NCBI GenBank assembly: GCA_005281725.1
Contig: SSBO01000007.1
Span: 2,982,402-3,046,401, forward strand
Direction of reading: 5' to 3'
Length of the DNA stretch: 64,000 bases
DNA from: Wuchereria bancrofti
Lineage: Eukaryota > Nematoda > Chromadorea > Rhabditida > Onchocercidae
Shown here: positions 23,185 through 36,400 of the stretch, piece by piece
Layout: every line of letters starts with the position of its first letter
How positions within the stretch are numbered: the stretch's first letter is position 1
Program-made: the position numbers and the translations under genes
Notes under the pieces: generated by a model
The model's database searches: none
What the model was told of the DNA's origin: nothing
Seen by the model: the letters and a program-made list of their open reading frames with translations, nothing else

Positions 23185-26069
23185 TCAAATATTTGCAGTC
23201 TTGAGAGTATACTTGAAAACAGAGACATGAATTTCAACTGCTTTCTTAAGATCTTCCACAAGAATATGTTCATCTTTGGAATGAGCATTTGTTATCGAGC
23301 CTGCTCCAAATAAGTATGCTGCTTTCAATTTATCACGAGCTATGAAATAAGGTAAATCGGTATTGAATGCCACCACTTCTGAATCGTAAGGCGGTGGTGG
23401 AGCTATAAAAAACCAACCTTAACTAAACAGAGTACAAATAAACAGTCAGTGATGTGTAATTTCAGTTAAATTTTATTTTAAAGTTGTTAGATTGAAGAGA
23501 TACTTCAATATTGCAGGAAAACAGAAAACTGCGTACTAATAAATTTAAAAGGTCGACTATACACATCCTTGAGTATGATGAAGAACTGAATACCTGTGAG
23601 AAATATTGGCTCATTTTTACCAAACGATTGGTCAATTTTGGCGCGTCCATCAACAATAGTTTCCAACTGTTCCAAAATATCAGCAGTAGATGTGGTTACA
23701 CGGAAGAAAATAGCTGCTGAAGCATGTTCCGCTAACGCATTTAACGCTTCACCTCCCGATATAAGGCCAATATTGACGGTTGTTGATCCTGGAAATGTAT
23801 TTTTATTTGAAAAATGTCAATGATTTGATATAAAATTCATTTCCAACATGTTAATTATCTGAAATAAAGTTAACTGATTATCCCCATATAAATTATGGTG
23901 CCAATCTCTTGTGAACTTTTTGAAAATATATGTGAGAAGAACCGGGTATAGTTTCCTTGCAACTGCTTTGACTGCATTATATCCCACATTTCTGTAAAAA
24001 AAAAAAGTAACCAGAACTTAGAACGCAGCAATAAACGTTCAATTTTATTCAAATCATAAGAACACAATAAGTGATGCAGACCAAATGTTTTGTCTGATGG
24101 CCACTCATGAGTTCGGATATCATGCAGAATATCCAATAGCTTATCGATAGCACTGTCACCCAAATGAGGATAACCAGAATGTGCCGCTTTGCCCTGAACT
24201 TTTAATATTACCTGAAAAAGGCAGAACACTTCAAAAACAGAAAGTTGGAAACAATTAAGTTACTTGGCAAAATATAAAGGATGGATGAGGGTCAATTTTT
24301 TCCCTTGCGCCTGGAGACAGTCTTAGAAATTTCTACACAACTTTCGTCCAACCCAATTATTATAGCTGGCTCAGCAAGGCATTATTTTCCAAGTGTCTCC
24401 CTGTATGCTTGGAAACCTAGCAGTAGGTTATAATTCACTGAACCTATAACAATCTCTCAATTGATTCTATGAAGTAGCTTAATGAGCAATTAATATATTA
24501 CCGTCTAAAAAAGTGTAATTTTAGACTTGGGTGCCAAATCAGCAGAAACTTACTGATGCCACGGATCACTTTCCTGAAATTTCGGCATCTTACGGATGTC
24601 AAATGACCTGTTTCTTAGCTTAAAATCTACCCTCAATAAGCTTGTCACTTCAGATGCTACGTCTAAAGTTTGTATTACAAAGTCCCTTCGCACACTGAAA
24701 ACCTACGTCTAAAACTTGCATCACAAAGTCCGTTGGAATACTGGAAATCAGTAAACCCATTTTCCCAGAATTTAACCTCATCTATATCATATACAATGTA
24801 ACTTACTTTCACTGCTCCTTTCTGTAAACGACCAAATTTCAATTCTGTTGGTTCACCGATCATAAAAAATTCCGGAACTAGTCCTAGATTATTTGCTTCC
24901 TGAAAAATGACATAAACAATAGACAAATGGCAATGAATAATTTAGCAAATTTCTCATACTTCTCAACTGAACTTCTTTTCATTCCCTCATGAAAGGATGA
25001 TGAAGATGAATAAGCAATATTTCGAAATTTTTTAGTAGTAATAAGTAATTCATAATTTAATAGTCCATTCTGCAGTAAAACACACCACCATGCCAATGTG
25101 ATCAAGTTCTTCACTTACAACCAGCAACAGACCGATGTTTTCAGCAAGGTTGGGATCCTCTTTCGCTATTTTTTGGGCAGCAAATATCATTGCTGCCAGT
25201 TGTCCTGCAAATATTAAATGGGATTTTGAATCCAAGAGTTCCAGCCAAAATTAGTAAGTCGAGACCGTGACTCTATTTCTCCCCATTTATCTGTTCTTAG
25301 TTGCGCTTGACTTCTGAAACGCTAAGTTCTCGAAAGATAATGAGGGAAAAGGAGTGGAGAAAGCAGAAAAGAGGAAAGAAAGGGATGGCTGCGAGTAATC
25401 CTACAAGCTTAAAACATATCCGAACCTTTCGCATCATTTGCTCCTCTCCCTGTAATTTTAGTGCCATCGTATGCCGGTGCAATATACGGTGGAACTGTAT
25501 CCATATGAGTATTCAGCACATACCGAGGTCCTTAAAATGCTGCACGAATGACTTTACTGAAGCAATAGAAATATTTACTTTAGATTACGCATTTTTATCA
25601 GTTTATGAAAATTATATTTTATTAGTTCTTTTATTTCTTCCAAAAATAAAAATTACGGTTTAATTGAATCCTCTTTTGCTTTCAAAATTTTAGCATCTTT
25701 GACAACTGACCTGGAGCTATGTATGGAGTCTTAGTAACCAAAAGATTGTGTCTTTTTGGGTCACTTTTCAACGGTTGCTGCAAGACGTGCCATCCTGTTG
25801 CCTTGAAATACACTGTTAAAGCAGCCGATAGGTCTTCTAAAATATTTTGTAACAGAATTATCAGAAGAAGAGGGCCACAGGAACTCTTCAGTTTACTTCG
25901 TTTCATAACAAATTTAGCAAAAATTGCTACAAAATTAGCAAAGTTAATACAACATGTATGAAAATATTATCATACCTTCATTCCCAGTGCAGGAATTGAT
26001 TTTCATTAGTTCCGTTAGAAAAATTTCAACGCGTTCTTCGTTGGGATTTAATAATGGTAAAGTAGGCAT
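23185..26069 (-). CDS. M20-family zinc deacylase/peptidase (ArgE/DapE-like)
   Basis: Eight exons (minus): 26069-25976, 25836-25711, 25530-25426, 25204-25089, 24899-24807, 24211-24082, 23788-23594, 23402-23185; 358 aa. All M20 hallmarks are visible: NTHMDTVPP with metal-ligand H82 and D84, GRGANDAKGQLAAM with bridging D106, the catalytic pair E140-E141 in VVSEELDHIG, MIGEPTEL with E163, the dimerisation-domain GKAAHSGYPHLGDSA (H189), and the last ligand H327 in GAGSITNAHSKDEHI. There is no signal peptide, so it is probably cytosolic. The family removes acyl groups from amino acids (acetylornithine, N-acyl amino acids) or cleaves dipeptides; the substrate cannot be told from sequence. It is not a close match to the aminoacylase-1 signature (HTDVVP). 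All catalytic residues are present, so it should be active. ATG 26069 is the first in frame. Confidence 0.93.
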
Positions 26070-28490
26070 ACCAATTAAACAGTTTTGGAACCAACAAAAA
26101 ACCAAGTTTAAATTAATTAAAAACTTTAATTACAAGATACGCACCCACAACCTAAAACTTAACTATGCAGGAAAATTTCACTGCAAACAGGTTTGAAAGA
26201 ACAAAATTTTTTTATTTTTATCAATGTAGTTTAAAACCAATGCGAAAACACTTGCCACCGTTTATCAGTCTCTACCGTCTTCATCCTTTCAACCTCTAAT
26301 AAAACCACACAACGTTTTCACCGTTTCCTAATTTCTCCTACGAACATAACTCTCGTAAGAACTATCCCACTCGCAACTGTCTTACCAGTGTCTTTCTCAG
26401 CACGCCGACATCCCACTAGCATAACAGTTAAACTTTCATCTCTCGACGACGTGGAATGATCGGAAGAAGGAACGATATGAAAACTGACGTCTTAAATGAA
26501 TACCATGCGGTAGTGGCACACGCAGCACTCAGTTTGAGGTGACACTCGCAGAAGGGTCAAGAATGGACGAATTTCTGTGAAGAAAGGAGTGCTTTTGTGT
26601 TGCAGACATGATCATTGCACACCAAAGCATGCAGTGCAGTGCAGTGCAAGCATGACACGCTGTTAACAGAAGGGAGGAAATGGTGTGAAAATCATGCGAA
26701 ACACCTCTGATCAGCAGTCCCCACCTTATATCTCTCTGCTGTCACTTGGTGAAATGAGATGGAATTTTTCTTTAATTGAGTGATTTCTTTCCAGAAATGT
26801 TTTGAACATCTCTCGGACTACAAAATTGCGTTTCACAGCCCAGCCTAGATAACTGGCTCATTAGAAAGCTTCTCTTCATCCTTGCTCTCCCAAAAGTTCA
26901 ACAAAAAAACGATGCTTCCTCGTAAACAATGACCATAAATTGATTACTAGTTTTAAAGAAGTATGTCTATCATTTGTACCTCAAATCAGATTTGTCATTT
27001 CATTTAAATTGTTTGATTCATTGGTACCTTTTATAAAATACAAAGATTTGCAACAATCTATAACAGTCTTGCTTAATCTCTCTATTGTTGTGAAAGTAAC
27101 AAGTCAACCCACTTCACCACCTGATTTTTCAAGGATTCATTTGAAAGTTTATTTTGAAGCAGAACAAATTGCTTTGTATGAAAGAATGACTGTATTATCG
27201 GATTGTAACTTAGAACTTGCTTCCTGTGGTTTACCAGGTGTTGCAATAAATATAGGAGAGGAGAAGAGGGAAGGCGCATTTATTGTTTATTAAGAGGGGA
27301 ATTCTAAGCAGATACCTACCTCTTCCCATGATTACTCCTCATTCCCCTACCCATTCTCCCGCCATTCAATGCAGTTTGTTTACGGTGTTGCTAGCAATTA
27401 CCTTTTATCTCTACATATCTCTTCCCATTCGGGTAAACATTTCGGTTGCTTGCATTCCTCACGGTATAATTCGGTTTCAATTTTAGTTTCGTAGTTGGTT
27501 CGTTTCTTGACAAAACTCCTTTCTGTATCTCATTTTATTCATTTCAAGTGTCAAAACCAAGCGTCAATCAAATCTGCAAATGTCGCCTTCGCATTTGTTG
27601 AAAAGCATAGAGCAGAAATATGTGCCGAAGCAGGAACTGTACCCTTTACTGTCCCCTTTCCGCTTTCAGCAATTCGAGTATGGTCAATTTCTCAAAGAGA
27701 ACTGAAATCCTTTTTGCTTAATGATGGCATTCCTATTGAAAAGCAATCATAACAAATTAGATTTAATCGACCCCTCAATTAAATTTATGAAAGTCCGGTT
27801 AAACTTTGTTACCAGGAAATATTGTAGTGGTATTCATTATATTACTAATATAGAATCATTACATCAAGGATAAGGTTGACAGTGGGTATTTGCATAATCA
27901 GTAGGTCATTGTAATCTGGAATATGTCACATTTCCTGTTTAGAGTTTTAACCGAAGTGCGTGAATACTCCAGTTATTGCTTTCTGGAAGATCGTTCTAAG
28001 GATGATTTATTGGTGAGTATTATTGTTATCTTACTGATGCTGCACTGTGATGGGAATTATTTTTGTTAATACTACCAATGCTTTTAAATTTTATAGTCAC
28101 CAAATACGAGCACTTTAAAAAATACTTCTATTTAATGAGATATTTGTCTAGAATTTATCTATGTCGTCTTTTTGAGAAGAAAAGTTTTGCTCAGTCAGGT
28201 AGTCTCACCTGGACAAATGTCTTGCGACTATCCTTAATGAAGTTGCAACATAATTCTTGGAAGATGGAGAAAATGTAATGTGTTGAATAAAATGAGTTTT
28301 TGCTACAAAATTTGGTTCATCTACCAGAAAATCAATCTCTTTTGTGATTTAACGTTTGAACGGTTGATATTCTTGTTTGGTTTTAGCCTTTAAAATCACC
28401 ATGCATCATCATATCATACAGTTCCTCATTATCATTCTCCCTTATATCTTTTCTATTTTCTATCACTGTTTAACATTTTCAAAGCTCTAA
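26070..28490. other. Divergent spacer between the M20 gene and a plus-strand gene
   Basis: Around 26240-26900 the sequence is somewhat GC-richer than its surroundings and contains a GCAGT pentamer repeat (26631-26648). Plus-strand frames at 26940-27293 and 27495-27752 are open but show no recognisable domain or splice context. At 27923-28012 an ATG opens 30 codons (MSHFLFRVLTEVREYSSYC and on) ending at a good donor (TTG|GTGAGT). An acceptor at 28097 (TTTTATAG) would add 12 codons and a stop. That pair could be a tiny gene, but neither piece joins the gene at 28491 in phase. Confidence 0.35.
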
Positions 28491-29324
28491 ATGGTGCTTA
28501 GAATTGCAGAAATGGAAGGTGAACGCAGATGTAAGGAAAGCAGTCTGAATAAGCGTAAAATTAAAGGAAGTGAAAGTTCACCTAAACGAAAGAAATGTGA
28601 AGTGGCGCAACCGGGTAGCAGCGTTGTTGTGCTTACTGCTCAGCAGCAAATTAACTATGTAGGTACTGAAATGTGGAAAATGTAATTTCTGCAATATTTT
28701 TTCATTTTGTTCAGGTAAACAGCAAAGTATCAAATTTATGCGGAACTGGGTCTGTAATAAATCTTTGGTTATGAAACAAATTCAGTGTTTTATTTATTTC
28801 AGAATATCGATCAAGACAAAAATGTTAAACGAGTGCAAGGAGCTCCAGATAGTAAAGGCAATGTCACCAACTTTGGCAATCAACGCACTTCGAAACATTT
28901 TCCAACACTTTCATATTCTCTGCATACTACTCCTATTGCCATTGTTTCAAGCCCTTCTGCAGTGATTTCGAGCGTTTCAAGTATTGTGAAACGAACTTCA
29001 AATAAGGCGACACGAATTCCTTTTGGAAGGAACCAAGATATTTCAGGCAATCAAGAACCGAACCGTTGCATCAGAGATTTATCCGGAGATAAAGTAGCAG
29101 TAGGTGAATTGAATGGACGGATCTCTGTTGCAGTTCCAGGCTGCCGAGAGAGATTAAATGACAACCGTAAGAGATCAAATGGATTCCGAACTCCTTTGCA
29201 GTCACCGACATTGTATGTAAAGCATTGTAATGATCTTCTGATGGCACCAAAGAAGCGTCGCTGTACTCGCAGCTATAGGATGACAAAAGTTCCAATGCCG
29301 CGTATGTTAAGATCACCACGTTAA
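28491..29324 (+). CDS. Basic Ser-rich protein, probably nuclear, unknown family
   Basis: Two exons, 28491-28658 and 28803-29324, give 229 aa in continuous phase if the donor AACTAT|GTAGGT is used. The neighbouring donor G|GTACTG would run into a stop. The protein is rich in Lys/Arg and Ser, with likely nuclear-localisation clusters (SSPKRKKCE near residue 30 and PKKRRCTR near the C-terminus) and a low-complexity Ser/Val region in between. There is no membrane span and no domain I recognise. The start could also be the internal ATG at 28512. A poly(A) signal lies at 29549-29554. It converges with cln-3. The coding nature rests on composition, length and splice sites only. Confidence 0.55.
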
Positions 29325-30193
29325 AAGATAAACCTTAGAGAGAAGAAAAGACCAGTCGAATTGAAACAAAAAATGTCCCATATATGAAGCTGTTTTACAT
29401 TTGTTCAAAAATCTCTTGACTGTTTCTTATTTTCCTTGCATTTCAAAGTCGTTCACGAATCATTTTAACTATATTTCAGGTTGTAATCAGTTTTTATTTG
29501 TATAGAGAGTGAAAGAGAGTTTTTTAAGTGAAGATAGCTATAAATGAAAATAAATAATTATTATTTTTAGCAGTCCTTAGATATAGAATTTGCTACGAGA
29601 ATAATACATCAGAATGGTGGAAAATTACTTATACTGTAATACAGCGTATGATATGTTAAAATATTAATCTGTTGGTACTTTATGCGTTCTCTTCTCAATT
29701 TAAAATTTTTTAAGTTTCTTAACTTTTCTACGAGAATAAACCATTAATTGGATTTGGCTGCTTTCAGCAGAATAATAATAGCAGCCATCTGTCCGTTTTC
29801 GGTTTATTTATTGATAATTCTTACTAACCGAGAAACGGTTTACGCCGTCAAAATTGCTTGAAACTGTTGGATTTGGATACTCCTACTCTGATGATGCGTA
29901 AAACGATGTCTCTGACAAGTTTCCACACTCTATTGTAGAAAATCAAATGAGTGTGTCTTTCTTTCTCATCCCAAGAAATTTTATCAATTTTACACTTTCA
30001 TAGAAAAAATCATATGTTTTCGAATCATAGAGCTTTTTATAATTTTAGCCACAAAGGTTTTTGAAATTACATGAAATGCAATGACGCCGAAAAAAATAAA
30101 AAACAATTAAGAAAGCTAACAAATATTCTTAAACGAAATCCAATAAGATAAACAAATGTTACTAAGTCAGAATCTAGTAGAACAGAAAGATTT
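29325..30193. other. Convergent 3' spacer (basic nuclear protein / cln-3)
   Basis: It contains AATAAA for the plus-strand gene at 29549-29554 and TTTATT (minus-strand AATAAA) near 29802, a candidate poly(A) signal for cln-3. No coding exon is seen. Confidence 0.5.
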
Positions 30194-33100
30194 TCAAGCT
30201 GTCATATGTACCGGCAGACTCGTTTGACATATATGATTGTAAAATGGAATAGAAATGAATCCGGCAGTAACAATTCCAATCGCGTCACCCAAAGAGCTGA
30301 TAGACATTGAAAATTCTCGAACGTCTGGTTTGGCCTAAAAAATTCCTTTACAATTTATCAAGACTTCGATAATTGTTTTCAAAAAATGTCAGCTTGTCAA
30401 TTATGATTCTTAATTGTCAATCCGTTTCACGTTTCCTGATACAAGACATAAATTTAAAAACTTAATTGGTAACGAAATGTGATTTTTCCTTTTGGATATA
30501 TAATTTAAAATTTTTGAAACAAATCACAATAATGCGACATTTTCGCTACTTTGTTAGATCAGTTCTTTCAATCGATAAACTCAAAAGAGAATTTCGATTG
30601 TTAACGAATGGTCGCTTGATTCACTGTACTCATTGGCATAAAATCAACTACATAGGAATAAATTGTTCTGAACTTACGAAATTGTGTATATGAGTAAATG
30701 TGTTGACATAAGATGAACCACCAAATAATCCCTCGAATAATATTAACAAAAACAGAACCCAAATATGCGGAATGTAAAAGTAAAGCGATTCTAAGAAGAA
30801 AATCGCCACATTCACGAACTATAAAAGAGAAAATTAACATTAAGGTAAGGTTTTGAGATTTAATAATTTGTTGATATAAACTCGTCGGATTGTAGGGATG
30901 AAAGACAATACGAATAAATAACGTGAATGGGACATGAAAATAATGAGATGAGATAATTATATTGGAATTATAAATAATTGTATTAGAGTGGCTGTTTATT
31001 AGATTTATATTTTTTAGCAAATTTAAAAATTATTTTGGCATCGCAAATGAAAAAATATTACTGAGATCGTTCATACGACTAGAAGAGATGAGGTATTGCA
31101 GTATACAGTTATCTCGATTGATCTTCGAGTCAATGAATCTTATTAACCTCTTGCAATTTGCAGATTGCTTATTCGGCTATTCAGGATAATTTTGTAGTTA
31201 CACAACAGAAAAATAATCCAGGTTATAGGTGCATGTTTTTTTGCAAATGAGTTTAGAGGAAGGATTTAAATTTACCTGCAGGATAGGTAGAAGTATTAAA
31301 GCCCAGTAAGGTAATTGTATAATATTCACTGAAGATCGAGAAATGAAAACACCAGCTTGATAAAGTACCTGGAAAACAAATCTTTTTTAAAAAAGAACCA
31401 AAATATTTTCTTTGTAATTTTGTTTAATAATCTAAATGAGACTTTGACTTACCTGATACCAGCGATACTGACTTGATGGTGTAAGATACCATCCTTTATT
31501 GCATGGATAAATTATCAATTGTAAAATACCCTGATTTATGAAGTATTCACCGAGGTAAACAAGCATCAGCGGTATCATGAATCGTAGCAATGACTAAAAC
31601 AAAATCAAATCTTTGCAAATTGTGAAATTTGTTTGAAATATTAAAAGATTTCAAATTTTGCGATAAATTTCTCATGACTTACAAATGTCGTAAGCAACAT
31701 TTCTTTGAAAGATAAAATCCGTTGTTTAACATGTTCGGATGATGCTAAAGATTTGTCGGCATTTTGTGTTTCTATGTTGGAAATATCGTTGAAAGAGGTT
31801 TCAGACAAGCACGTTTTGGGCACTACCCAAGTGCTAGGCTTCAAAATACTTATTTTATGTATCGAATCAGGAAATACTAGTAAACACCAGTATCTGCAAA
31901 AGAAATTTTGTTCATTAAATCATTTTTCCTTCTTCTCTCTTCAAAGCTATCCTAGCCGTTCAAATCATAAAAATAATCATTAGAATGCATTGTTAACAAT
32001 TTGCATAAATATTTTATAATTATCATAATTTCGGTCAAGCAGTTATAATTCCATGGAAGGGGAAGAAGTCACAATTCTAAACTGTAAGTCTCGATCAATG
32101 GATTAATATCATTTGAGCTTATTCACTGTTTCTTATTCAGAATAAAAAAGAAGCATATGTTCAGGTAAATGTGTTCAAATTAAACTCACGCTAAGGAAAA
32201 TATCAAAGGCACAACAAGCATAATCAGAAGTGTTATTCTCGGTGATAAATTCAAAAAGTGGGGTTCTGTTAGAGCGGCATAAGTTAAAGAACCTATTATT
32301 CCCGCACCTCCAGTACCTGATGACCATGTTGAGATGGTATTCCTGAAATATTGAAACTTAATTTGATTAAGCTCTACAAACTCTAGACAAGATTTTTTCC
32401 ATACTTCATGCGAATTTCAAAAAGAAAGTAAGAAGTAAATTAAACAGACTTAGTGAAGTAGGGAGTTAGTGATAGATAAGTTATTTCACCAAAGCCCGAA
32501 CTAATACTAGCAAATACCACTCCTGAAATGTAGCTTTTCAGATCCAACATCCATAAACGTTTGCTGTAAACATCTTATTGGAATATTTTAATTAGGATAT
32601 AGATTACTTTGCTTACTTTGATTTGCTTACATGAAGAGCAGTATGCCTATTTACATGTCAACATTTTTTTTATTCGATTAATCGAACATTTATCCGTAAA
32701 TTCTATTCACTATAACAAACCTGTTAAGGACATCACAACACCTGAGGAAAAAGCGACGATTAAATAACTGAGTGATTGTAATAAGCATATTACGAAATGA
32801 CGTATTCTGCAAACAAAAATTTCCGTATTTCAGTCTTCAAAAATAAATTCAATGTCTTCTCAAACGAAATTTAAAAATTTTTACACGTCTATCTGCTAAA
32901 TCAATGAGAATACTATAATCACTTGCCCGAACGGTATCCTCTGCATAAAAAATGGAAACGTTAATTTGACAAGAAGACACGGCAATATATCAGCTAATAA
33001 AACTGCTCCGGTTGTTATAATGGTACAACGACGGGAGGTTATTTTTTCCTAAATGAAAAACAACAAAGGATTGTTACAAGATTGAATCGATAAGGAATGA

Positions 33101-33455
33101 AAATAGTCCCATAATGTTTTGTTATCACTATGAAAACATTACTTGTGATGTTGTTATCATTTAAAAGCCATCGATAACTCATTTTACTTAGTTGATAGCA
33201 AAATTAATTATTTTTAAACGAAACTGTTTTGAATTTTTACAAGACATTTCGTCTAAAATCTAAAAGGTCAAAATTTACAAGACATTTCGTTTCCACATCT
33301 GTGGTATTTTGATGTCCTTGTCCAAGAATATCTTCAGCTGCACTTAACATGATCACATATGCGTAATTGTTGCATAATCCAAATATCCTGGATTTAAATT
33401 TCTTGTTGTTTCGATTGAAAATTATTTTTAAATTCAAGCTTCTCATTGCTTCCAT
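30194..33455 (-). CDS. cln-3: CLN3 / battenin, lysosomal membrane protein
   Basis: Battenin is a polytopic lysosomal/endosomal protein; loss in humans causes juvenile neuronal ceroid lipofuscinosis. Ten exons (minus): 33455-33279, 33048-32927, 32806-32721, 32522-32450, 32342-32190, 31893-31683, 31593-31453, 31368-31276, 30818-30678, 30334-30194; 445 aa, against 438 in human. Conserved blocks: [122 protein letters not shown] and [14 protein letters not shown]. About ten or eleven membrane spans are expected. A polar loop ([14 protein letters not shown]) lies in the middle, as in other CLN3 proteins. Intron 2 has a GC donor. The exon-1 donor sequence is repeated 38 bp downstream. An extra 5' exon cannot be excluded, because AAATCCAG within exon 1 could act as an acceptor. 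Confidence 0.96.
33236..33290. repeat. 17-bp direct repeat across the cln-3 exon-1 donor
   Basis: TTTACAAGACATTTCGT occurs at 33236-33252 and again at 33274-33290. On the minus strand each copy contains the same 5' splice-site sequence, ATGTCTT|GTAAA. Only the copy at 33279/33278 keeps the reading frame to exon 2. Confidence 0.92.
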
Positions 33456-36400
33456 GGAGACAACTTGTGAAAAACATTTGCGCTTGGATAAAAATACATC
33501 ACCAAATTGTTTTAGATGTTATTAGCGTTCAAAATTTTCTTTATACCAAAATGAAGTTAATATTCGTGTCATTTCCCATCTCTGTTTTGCTGATGATTCC
33601 GAGGAACCGTTTGTAGTCTTCATAACTGAAACAATTAAATTTTTTGACCAGACTGAAATTTTTTTCGCACGATTTCAAAGAGCCAAGATTTACTGTCAAT
33701 CTGCTGTGCCAGATTTTGAAACTTCTAGGATTGAATACCAAAAAAAAAAAGAAATGTGAGATTTTCTGTTGCTGAGTAAAGTTAACGATCAGTAATCCAA
33801 GAAATGAAGTATTATACTACTGAAAGAGCATGAACCAAACGTATTATGATTCAAAAAGAGACAGAATGTCGGATGCAAATTCAATTATGCAAATGATAAG
33901 AAAGTCGCTTTAATTATCGTTATCAGGTGATTAATTATCGTTGCAAACAGTAAGGCCTTTTTGTTCCCTTTTCTTCACGACATTATTACTTTCATTTTCT
34001 AGAGTTAAAGTAGATCATAATTCTTTTTCACTGTGACATGACCTTATTATCTAGTAAAATTTGCACATTTATAAATGAACATTTTACTAGTTGCAATCGG
34101 AATGACCTTATCTTTGTGCAAGGTGAACCTGACAATAATACTTGTGTCATCCCACCAGGTGCAAATAATAATAATAACTAGTTGACAAAAAAACGCTTCC
34201 ATTCATAAAGAGCATTACCAGTTCTACTCTCATTATGAGCGATGTGACTGCTTTCATGTACACATGCTGAATTGTCCTTGAATTCGATGCTGCTCATTTT
34301 GCGGAAATTTCAAATCAATCCAATGTTTATTTCTCAGAAGTTCTGTAAACACTGTGAATGACATGTGAGCAACATTACAATACTTGTTATTGTTGAATTT
34401 TTCCACCAAATTTTAGCTAATTGGTTTTTTAATAACTAATTAAACAATTATCTCGTATTGCCTATAAAAATTTGTTTTGGATAGTGCTGAGCGGAAATGT
34501 CCTACAATTCCGTTATCCTCATTTTGACATCACAATTAGGACATGAGACAAGAAAAATGAGGTTTAAGAATTCACCAAGGATATCAGCCAAGGCAAAAAT
34601 GATAAGACTCTGATTTAAGGAATAAGAACTTGATTTAAAAAATAAGAATTTGATTTGAAGTGGGGACTGAGAATAGATTCACTTTCTAATTTGTATTAAG
34701 AAACTTAACTGAATTAAAGGAATTCATAAGTACTCTAGAGATTTTAAAGGGAACAATAAAATGAAGAGCACTACGTCACACACTTCACAGTACAAGTTTT
34801 CTTGCAACTGCTGGCCAATGACCTCAATCGAATCCATAAAAATGAACAGTTCTTGCATTTTTCCACCTCATTATTACTGGTGACATTATTTTACAACACA
34901 GCAACAAATTAATGAATATTAATGACAACTACTGGATCAAAACCCCCTCTATTCTACTGTAAAACATCCCGACTGAATGAAATTATGCAAATTATTTATG
35001 AAACTATTTCCTGTTAGCTTAAGTTTGCAAATATTGCATTGTATTTTAGACAATAAAAATTGATAGAAATAAGGCTATCATAGGAATGATCAAATAGAGT
35101 TACAATTTGAAAAAGCTGGAAAAGAACAATGATCAAGGAATATTGTTAGAAGGAACAAAGTAATGGAGCGGATGACAACAACGCCGTGAAAAAGATGAAA
35201 GGTCAGAGACAGGAAAACTGACATTCATGCTATTATACAAAATTCATGAAAGACTGGACCCATTGCATTTATGCATGGAAATTTATTTCTTCTTTTCTTC
35301 AGTTTTCTGGATATCCGGTCGAATTCGATCTGGAAAAGTTGTTTGTCAATCGAAGCAATCAATAGTTGTCGGCTATAAATTCTGAAGGGTTTATGTGTGA
35401 TAAAACTACTTAGTTATGGAAAAAAAAAGTGTTTGGAAAAATTGTGATTCAGAAGTGAGAATGAAGAAAAAAAAGTGAGGAGGGAATGTAAGATATTCTC
35501 AAAGGTCTTTGAAAGGAACTTCTGAGATTTTTATAAAGAATTAAAGGAGGCAATGTTGAGATATTCATCCACTTAGAACCAAATTTCCTCCTAATGTTAC
35601 CTGAATTTTAGCCAGAAAGAGTTTGTGATAAAATGAATCGATCCACTTTTTATCAAGAAAATTCAAACGACAGAAATATAGTGCGATGTGTAAACGCCTT
35701 ATAAACACGTAAAGGTGAATCAATCATCCGAGATACGATCACGAAGTTTATTCCAATCCCCCTGGCATCTCCTTTATCCTTTCATATCATATCGCAGTGT
35801 TCTCGATTTCTTTCCATTCTTTTATTTCACTTTTATTAAAATCATCATTTTTTATTTCATACACCTAGAATTTTAGAAATTTTATTGATTAATTTTTTAA
35901 AATGAAAGAAAAATTTAGAATGTGGTAGGAAAATGAAATCGCCATGACTTGGTGAATGGTTTCTTTCTGGAATGTGACGGAAAACCACAATTTTGTAGTC
36001 TTAGTGGAAGAACTGAGCGAAGTGATAAAGAATGAAAAATACTCTTTCTCTGCACTGATTATTGAAAATATTGCTTGAAATTTCGGAAAAAAATTAAACA
36101 AATATAATTAATATCTATTGAACTAGAAAGCACATTAAGTATTGTTATTGATTGATTTTCTTAAGACATAAATATTAGGTGCGAGAACAGGTGAATTTGT
36201 CGATTACTGAAGCAATACTGCTAGTTACGTATTTTTCCCAGCTAGTATTGTGCGAAGGCAGTGTAATTGATAAAATAAATTGTGATGAAAATTCCGACGG
36301 AAGAACATTAAAAAATGATTATCATAAATGATTCTAAAATCAGACGACACTATGTCGCCTACCACCAATTATAAACAATAAATATGTATTAAGGTTCTTT

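Noticed and set aside
26631..26648. GCAGT pentamer repeat
   Set aside because: Only three to four units; an ordinary short tandem repeat.
26940..27752. Plus-strand frames of 117 and 85 codons before the basic nuclear protein
   Set aside because: No recognisable domain; the 85-codon one starts with TTG, and the opposite strand is also open.
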